Assembly (NCBI GenBank): GCA_016714745.1 | Contig: JADKCG010000021.1 | Location: forward strand, 19,137-83,136 | From: Elusimicrobiota bacterium | Lineage (GTDB): Bacteria; Elusimicrobiota; Elusimicrobia; FEN-1173 | Reading direction: 5' to 3' | Length of the DNA stretch: 64,000 nucleotides | Part shown: positions 59,528 through 64,000 of the stretch, piece after piece | Position numbering within the stretch: position 1 is the stretch's first letter | Layout: each line of letters begins with the position of its first letter | The notes under the pieces: generated by a model | Seen by the model: the letters and a program-made list of their open reading frames with translations, nothing else | Database searches by the model: none | Told to the model about the DNA's origin: nothing | Program-made: the position numbers and the translations under genes

Positions 59528-61319
59528 TGCGCGCGCGAAGAAAGGGCGAAGCCGATAGGTGACCGGCGGGCCGGGAGGTGGAGCCCCGCAGAGCGGGGCC
59601 GGGGCGGAAGCGGGGCGCGGCCTCTGGCCGCGCGGCTTTTCCCGTGGACCGGAGCTGGAAACGTCGGAACCGGAGGCAGAAGTTGCGGCGCGTTTGATGA
59701 CCGAGCCGAGGGAGGCGAGGAAATGGTTGGAGGACGCTAGTCCGGAAACCATGCGCCGCGACGGGCGTTCGTTCGGAGCAATGATTTTCCGCAAACCGGA
59801 GCGGGAAACATATCTCCCGCGACCGACGAAATAACCGTCAGCGGGTTTCCGTTCCCCAACCGGAGCAAGGGGCGGAATCGCTCCGGCGGGAACGATTCCA
59901 CCGGAGCTCAGCGGGGCGCGGCCAAAAAGGCCGCGCGGCTTTTCCTGTGGATCGGGGCGGGAAACGTCGGATTCGGAGGCAGGAGTTGCGGCGCGTTTAA
60001 TGCGCCGCGACGGGCGTTCGTCCAGCGCAAGGATTTCCCGAAAATCGGAGCTGGGAACATATCTCTCGCGATCGACGAAATAACCGTTAGCAGGTTTCCG
60101 TTCCCCTACCGAAGCAATGGGCGGAAGCGGTCCGGCGGGAACAAATCAACCGAGCTTAGCGGGGCGCGGCAAAAGGCCGCGCGGCTTTTCCGGTGGACCG
60201 GAGCGGGCAACGTCGGAACCGGAGGCAGGAGTTGCGGCGCGTTTAATGCGCCGCGACGGGCGTTCGTCCAGCGCGCCGATTGTCCGCAAACCGGAGCGGT
60301 GAACATATCTCCCGCGACCGACGAAATAACCGTCAGCGGGTTTCCGTTCCCCCGACCGGAGCAAGGGGCGGAACCGCTCCGCCGGGAACGAATCCACCGG
60401 AGCCCAGCGGGGCGCGGCCAGAAAGGCCGCGCGGCTTTTCCTGTGGATCGGGGCGGGAAACGTCGGATTCGGAGGCAGGAGTTGCGGCGCGTTTAATGCG
60501 CCGCGACGGGCGTTCTTTCAGCGCGGGGTTTCTTCGCGTGTTGGGTTGCCCGCTTGTCACCCCAACGGAGACGAATCAATCGTCAGCGTTTAACAGGCGC
60601 GCAGGCCGCCGCCGTGGGCGGCCTGGTGAACAGTCGTCTTCATCCACCGAAAGAGGAGCGGTCCCCCATTCTTTCCCGTCCAGCGATTCAACCAAGGTCC
60701 GAGCTTCCTCCCCCGGCCCGAAATTGCTGGGGCTCTTCTTTTGTGGCGGGGTCTGTTTTCGATGAGAGAGGAAAGTCGCTTGGGTTCTCGGTGGCCGGTG
60801 GTTCGAGCGCGGACACCGTGGCCCCCCGCCAGGTCAAAGGCCCGGGGCTTGTCCTGCTTACTGTCCCATTCATTGGACGTGAACGTGGAGAGAACAGCGG
60901 TGCGGTGGCGCCCGCATAGCGGGCACAAATTGAGGCTAAAAAAAACGCCCCCCGCTCCCGGCCTCCCCCCCCGGTGGGGGTGAGGTGAAACGCGCCCACC
61001 CTCTCCCTGGCCCTCTCCCGCCAGCGGGAGAGGGAAATACAAGGGCTTGGTTCAACGGAAAACCGCCCCTCATCCGTCCCTTCGGGACACCTTCTCCCAC
61101 GGACGGGAGAAGGAAAATGCTTTATCACGTTCGTCGATCCGTTCGGAACGATAAAGGGGCACGACAGAACCACATGGGCTGGAAGCCCATGCTACAGGGT
61201 CAACCGCGTTGGTTTAATGTAATATTCTCCCGTCAGGCGGAAATTGTCCCAATAGGAATGGGCTACATTTGGGAAGTCAAGGGGAATAGTTTTCAAATTT
61301 TTAAAAGCACCCCCAATTT
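59528..61319 (-). repeat. Long inverted repeat, right copy (~1.79 kb)
   Basis: Reverse-orientation partner of 32462-34256, including the four ~249-bp tandem units (here about 59740-60520) and the REP-like palindrome (61011-61034). Its outer end is fused, through AAATTGGGG, to an inverted copy of the att/recombinase-end sequence. Open frames up to 161 codons occur but shift between units and have no recognisable domain, so none is annotated. Confidence 0.9.
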
Positions 61320-61684
61320 CGAAACCCCCCACCGGGGTCGACAGGCTCAACGGCTCACGGTCGTTGGGTCTTTTTCTTTCCCCACCGAAAGCGTCCGGTC
61401 CCATTCCAATAGTCGTCCCCCTCCGGCATCCAACCCCCGAACCGGTCGAATTCCCTCCATCTGCCGCGCGGAGCGCGGGAGTAGAAGAAGTCCACTCCAT
61501 CGGTCTTTTTCCGTCGAGAGCGGGGACCGAGTCTCCGTCCCCTCCGCTCGTTCGACCCCCGTCACTTTCCGATTCCCGGTTCTCCAAAACGAAGTCCACC
61601 CGGATACTCTTTTTCGAATAGTGAATGCTCCTCAGCCCTCGCCGAACCGCAAGGGCTTTTTCAATCCCAACCCCGCGCGCACAC
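61315..61684 (-). pseudogene. Inverted duplicate of the serine-recombinase 3' end plus att-type sequence
   Basis: On the minus strand this repeats 63468-63838 with few changes. It encodes the recombinase tail (GIEKALAVRRGLRSIHYSKK) and then the 67 bp that precede the tRNA end in attR, stopping at AAATTGGGG. The rest of the gene is absent. It is evidence of a second recombinase-att end that was once present, now joined to the long inverted repeat. Confidence 0.8.
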
Positions 61685-61943
61685 CAACCCCAATAGGAAC
61701 CCTCTCCCTGTCCTCCCTCTCCCCTCTGGGGAAAGGGACAACCCACCGGTGGATCCCTCTCCCGGCCTCTCCCCATCCGGGGCGAGGGGAAAACAATTCA
61801 AACACCGAAGGGATTTTCGCGCCCGAAATCCAAAAGCCCCTAAACTCTTTCATCGGCCCGCCCCCCGGCCCGGCGGAAGATTGCCATATAAAGCGGCCAC
61901 GCCAACGGGCCACGTTGCGGCCCATCGACGTGGCCGACTTGGT
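61685..61943. other. Repeat-rich interval
   Basis: About 260 bp with degenerate REP-like palindromes (CCCTCTCCCCTCTGGGGAAAGGG near 61717 in imperfect form) and no supportable gene. Confidence 0.5.
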
Positions 61944-62171
61944 TTAATTTTTGGGATGTCGCGGGATGGTTCGCCCAATCAATTCGTCAATGGAAATTCC
62001 CATAACGTCGGCGATTTTGACCAGGGAAGACATGGCGGGGTCTTTCGTGAAACCCTGCTCCACTTTTGTGACCACGATGAGCGAGACGCCCGCCTCTTGC
62101 GCGAGCTTCTGTTGCGTCAGGCCATGGGCCTTCCGCAAACGCTTTAAGCTTTCCGCTAGATTCGTATTCAT
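61944..62171 (-). CDS. Xre-family transcriptional regulator
   Basis: 75-residue protein that is almost entirely a helix-turn-helix domain: LAESLKRLRKAHGLTQQKLA, EAGVSLIVVTKVEQG and SSLVKIADVMGISIDEL. It is transcribed divergently from the serine recombinase 85 bp away, whose AT-rich intergenic region (ATTATCTATTATATAG) is a likely operator. A repressor of integration or excision is the natural inference. Confidence 0.85.
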   Translation of the reverse strand: MNTNLAESLKRLRKAHGLTQQKLAQEAGVSLIVVTKVEQGFTKDPAMSSLVKIADVMGISIDELIGRTIPRHPKN

Positions 62172-62255
62172 CTTGACGAATTGATATAATAAAGAGTATT
62201 ATCTATTATATAGCTCATTATAGGTGTTTTAGATCGTACCCATTGGAGGAACCTC

Positions 62256-63806
62256 ATGCAAGAGAAATCTTTGACCACTCCCGAAGTCACTCAAAAGAAA
62301 ATAACTCGTTGTGCCGTCTACACACGCGTATCAACCGATCAACAAATGGAGGTCCAGTTTAACTCTTGCGATGCCCAAGAGGACCGCATTCGTTCATTCA
62401 TCTCCAGCCAGGAGGGATTCGTCTTAGCAAAAATGTACTCGGACCCCGGATTCACTGGCGCCAACACCGATCGTCCGGGCCTCCAACGCCTTTTTTCCGA
62501 CGTAAAGGCGGGCCTCTTAGATATGGTGATTACTTATAAAATTGATCGCCTCACCCGTTCCCCCCGCGACTTCTACCAATTGATCGAACTTTTTGAGGCC
62601 CACAATGTCGGCTTCATCTCCGTCACAGAACGGTTTGACACATCCACTCCGTCCGGTCGGCTCCTCCGAAATATTATGCTCACCTTCGCTCAATTTGAAC
62701 GGGAATTAATTTCGGAGCGGGTCAAAGACAAACTCATTCAGCGCGTGAAACGCGGGCTCCATTCGGGCGGGTGCACGGCGTTTGGCTACAAGACGGAAAA
62801 TGGAATGCTCGTTTTTGACTCGCCCAGGAATGAACATATCAAACTCATTTTTGAAACCTACGTTAAAACCCGATCCATCCGGGCCATCTTGCGGGTATTA
62901 AAAGAGAAAAACATCGTTTCCCGCAAAGGGCATCCTTTTTCTGACTCGACCATTTGGTGTATGTTGCGAAACCCTGTCTATGCGGGAAAGATCGTCCATA
63001 AAAAGAAAATTCATCCTGGACGTCATCCCGCCATCGTTTCCGAAGATCTTTTTGCCCACGTTCAGCGCCTCGTGGCCGAGGCCCCTCGGCTTCCGCCAAA
63101 CCCGGACAATCATTTGCCCTTTGCCGGGATCATCCATTGCAAGGAATGTGGATCCATCATGAGCGTCGCGTTTACCCACAAAAAGAACAAGACCAGCGTG
63201 AGGAAATATTTTTACTACCGGTGTAACAGCGTGGGACACAATGGAAAGACCGCCTGCTCGACCAAACAGATCGGAGCGGACCGACTTCACGATATGGTTT
63301 ATAGAAACCTTCTCCGCATTTCCTTGGATACCGAACACCTTAAAAACCTAGTTTTTTCCCTTCAAAATCAAACCGGCCCCGGACCAGAATCGGGATTTGA
63401 ACCGCTACAAGATTGTTACAAGATAACCCCGGAAAACCTTCAAAAAAACCTAAAGGCATATGTAAAGGCATGTGCGCGCAAAACCGGGATTGAAAAAGCC
63501 CTTGCTGTTCGGCGAGGGCTGAGGAGCATTCACTATTCGAAAAAGAGTATCCGGGTGGACTTCGTTTTGGAGAACCGGGAATCGGAAAGTGACGGGGGTC
63601 GAACGAGCGAGGGGACGGAGACTCGGTCCCCGCTCTCGACGGAAAAAGACCGATGGAGTGGACTTCTTCTACTCCCGCGCTCCGCGCGGCAGATGGAGGG
63701 AATTCGACCGGTTCGGGGGTTGGATGCCGGAGGGGGACGACTGTTGGAATGGGACCGGACGCTTTCGGTGGGGAAAGAAAAAGACCCAACGACCGTGAGC
63801 CGTTGA
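62256..63806 (+). CDS. Large serine recombinase/integrase of the element
   Basis: 516-residue large serine recombinase. The catalytic Ser is in YTRVSTDQQ (about residue 28). Resolvase-domain motifs IDRLTRSPRDFYQLIELF and FAQFERELISERVKD follow, then the recombinase domain (RGLHSGGCTAFGYK, MLRNPVYAGK). A zinc ribbon (IIHCKECGSIM ... YYRCNS) comes next, then a C-terminal region. The last 60 or so residues run into att-type repeat sequence and are low-complexity, so the natural stop may have been lost or overwritten. The stop lies 31 bp from the tRNA 3' end, the usual place for the integrase of a tRNA-targeting element. ATG has GGAGG 6 nt upstream. Confidence 0.92.
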   Translation: MQEKSLTTPEVTQKKITRCAVYTRVSTDQQMEVQFNSCDAQEDRIRSFISSQEGFVLAKMYSDPGFTGANTDRPGLQRLFSDVKAGLLDMVITYKIDRLTRSPRDFYQLIELFEAHNVGFISVTERFDTSTPSGRLLRNIMLTFAQFERELISERVKDKLIQRVKRGLHSGGCTAFGYKTENGMLVFDSPRNEHIKLIFETYVKTRSIRAILRVLKEKNIVSRKGHPFSDSTIWCMLRNPVYAGKIVHKKKIHPGRHPAIVSEDLFAHVQRLVAEAPRLPPNPDNHLPFAGIIHCKECGSIMSVAFTHKKNKTSVRKYFYYRCNSVGHNGKTACSTKQIGADRLHDMVYRNLLRISLDTEHLKNLVFSLQNQTGPGPESGFEPLQDCYKITPENLQKNLKAYVKACARKTGIEKALAVRRGLRSIHYSKKSIRVDFVLENRESESDGGRTSEGTETRSPLSTEKDRWSGLLLLPRSARQMEGIRPVRGLDAGGGRLLEWDRTLSVGKEKDPTTVSR

Positions 63807-63837
63807 GCCTTTCGACCCCGGTGGGGGGTTTCGAAAT

Positions 63838-63857
<20 letters not shown>
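63771..63857 (+). repeat. Right attachment-type direct repeat (attR)
   Basis: 87-bp partner of 32249-32335, with one mismatch (CCGTGAG against CCGAGAG). Its final 20 bp are the 3' end of tRNA-His, so the intact tRNA lies on this side. It also overlaps the end of the recombinase frame. Confidence 0.8.
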
Positions 63858-63960
<103 letters not shown>

Positions 63961-64000
63961 GAAATCGTTGGAGGAACATTATACTACACCGTCGAGAAGA

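Noticed and set aside
60280..60765. 161-codon frame in the right long inverted repeat (and equivalents in the left copy)
   Set aside because: Arg/Ser/Gly-rich, no domain, and reading frames change between the tandem units; more likely repeats than genes.

Overview
The window reads as a chromosomal segment of a diderm (Gram-negative-type) bacterium, roughly 55-60% GC. It has porins, a TolC protein and a PorV-like outer-membrane protein, pyruvate:ferredoxin oxidoreductase, and direct-sulfhydrylation methionine synthesis. An Elusimicrobiota-like lineage is my best guess, but that is inference from gene content, not a phylogenetic result.

Region 1 (1-32.1 kb) is ordinary chromosome. It holds a DUF2723 membrane protein, then a minus-strand housekeeping run def-fmt-htpX-rlmN-PASTA-rpe. 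Next come two tandem A-type Fe-S carriers, rmuC and a BrnT/BrnA toxin-antitoxin pair. A long minus-strand sulfur run follows: a SAM-type riboswitch plus terminator, then metY-metX-metW-porin-sbp-cysA-cysT-cysW, so methionine synthesis and sulfate uptake look co-controlled. Then come PorV-like, AsmA-like, DHOD-like and nifJ genes, a hemerythrin, engB, a flotillin/NfeD-like pair, dps and an ABC-2 exporter.

Region 2 (32.25-63.86 kb) looks like an integrated element in a tRNA-His gene. An 87-bp direct repeat (one mismatch) lies at 32249-32335 and 63771-63857. The right copy contains the last 20 nt of the tRNA, and a large serine recombinase with an Xre regulator sits beside it. Inside, a pair of ~1.79-kb inverted repeats (32462-34256 and 59528-61319) brackets about 25 kb of cargo. 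The cargo is mostly metal handling: three CDF-type exporters, a ZIP transporter, an ArsR regulator, a CzcA pump with TolC and a PII-like protein but no periplasmic adaptor, an ECF sigma/anti-sigma/metal-sensor cassette, secreted metal-binding proteins, a copper-type P-type ATPase and an HD-GYP protein.

Nested in the cargo is a 5.26-kb 'recombinase in trio' (RIT) element (35303-40560): three overlapping tyrosine recombinases plus a DUF6431-like zinc-ribbon gene and one unknown gene. It has TTATGTG-type terminal repeats and a 5-bp CGCAC target duplication. It interrupts a gene that, once rejoined, encodes a DUF1016 N-terminal domain fused to a staphylococcal-nuclease domain. This gene lies next to a CsoR-like protein lacking its metal ligands and a DUF2726 putative nuclease. 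That trio is the most plausible undescribed system here.

A caution for every reader: at least eight single-base frameshifts, mostly at homopolymers, break otherwise well-conserved genes (DUF2723, rlmN twice, cysT, flotillin, third RIT recombinase three times). The tRNA-His also contains a 39-base C run. Many of these are probably consensus errors, not biology. Several genes also show a -10 box only 6-9 nt before the start codon, which suggests frequent leaderless transcription.
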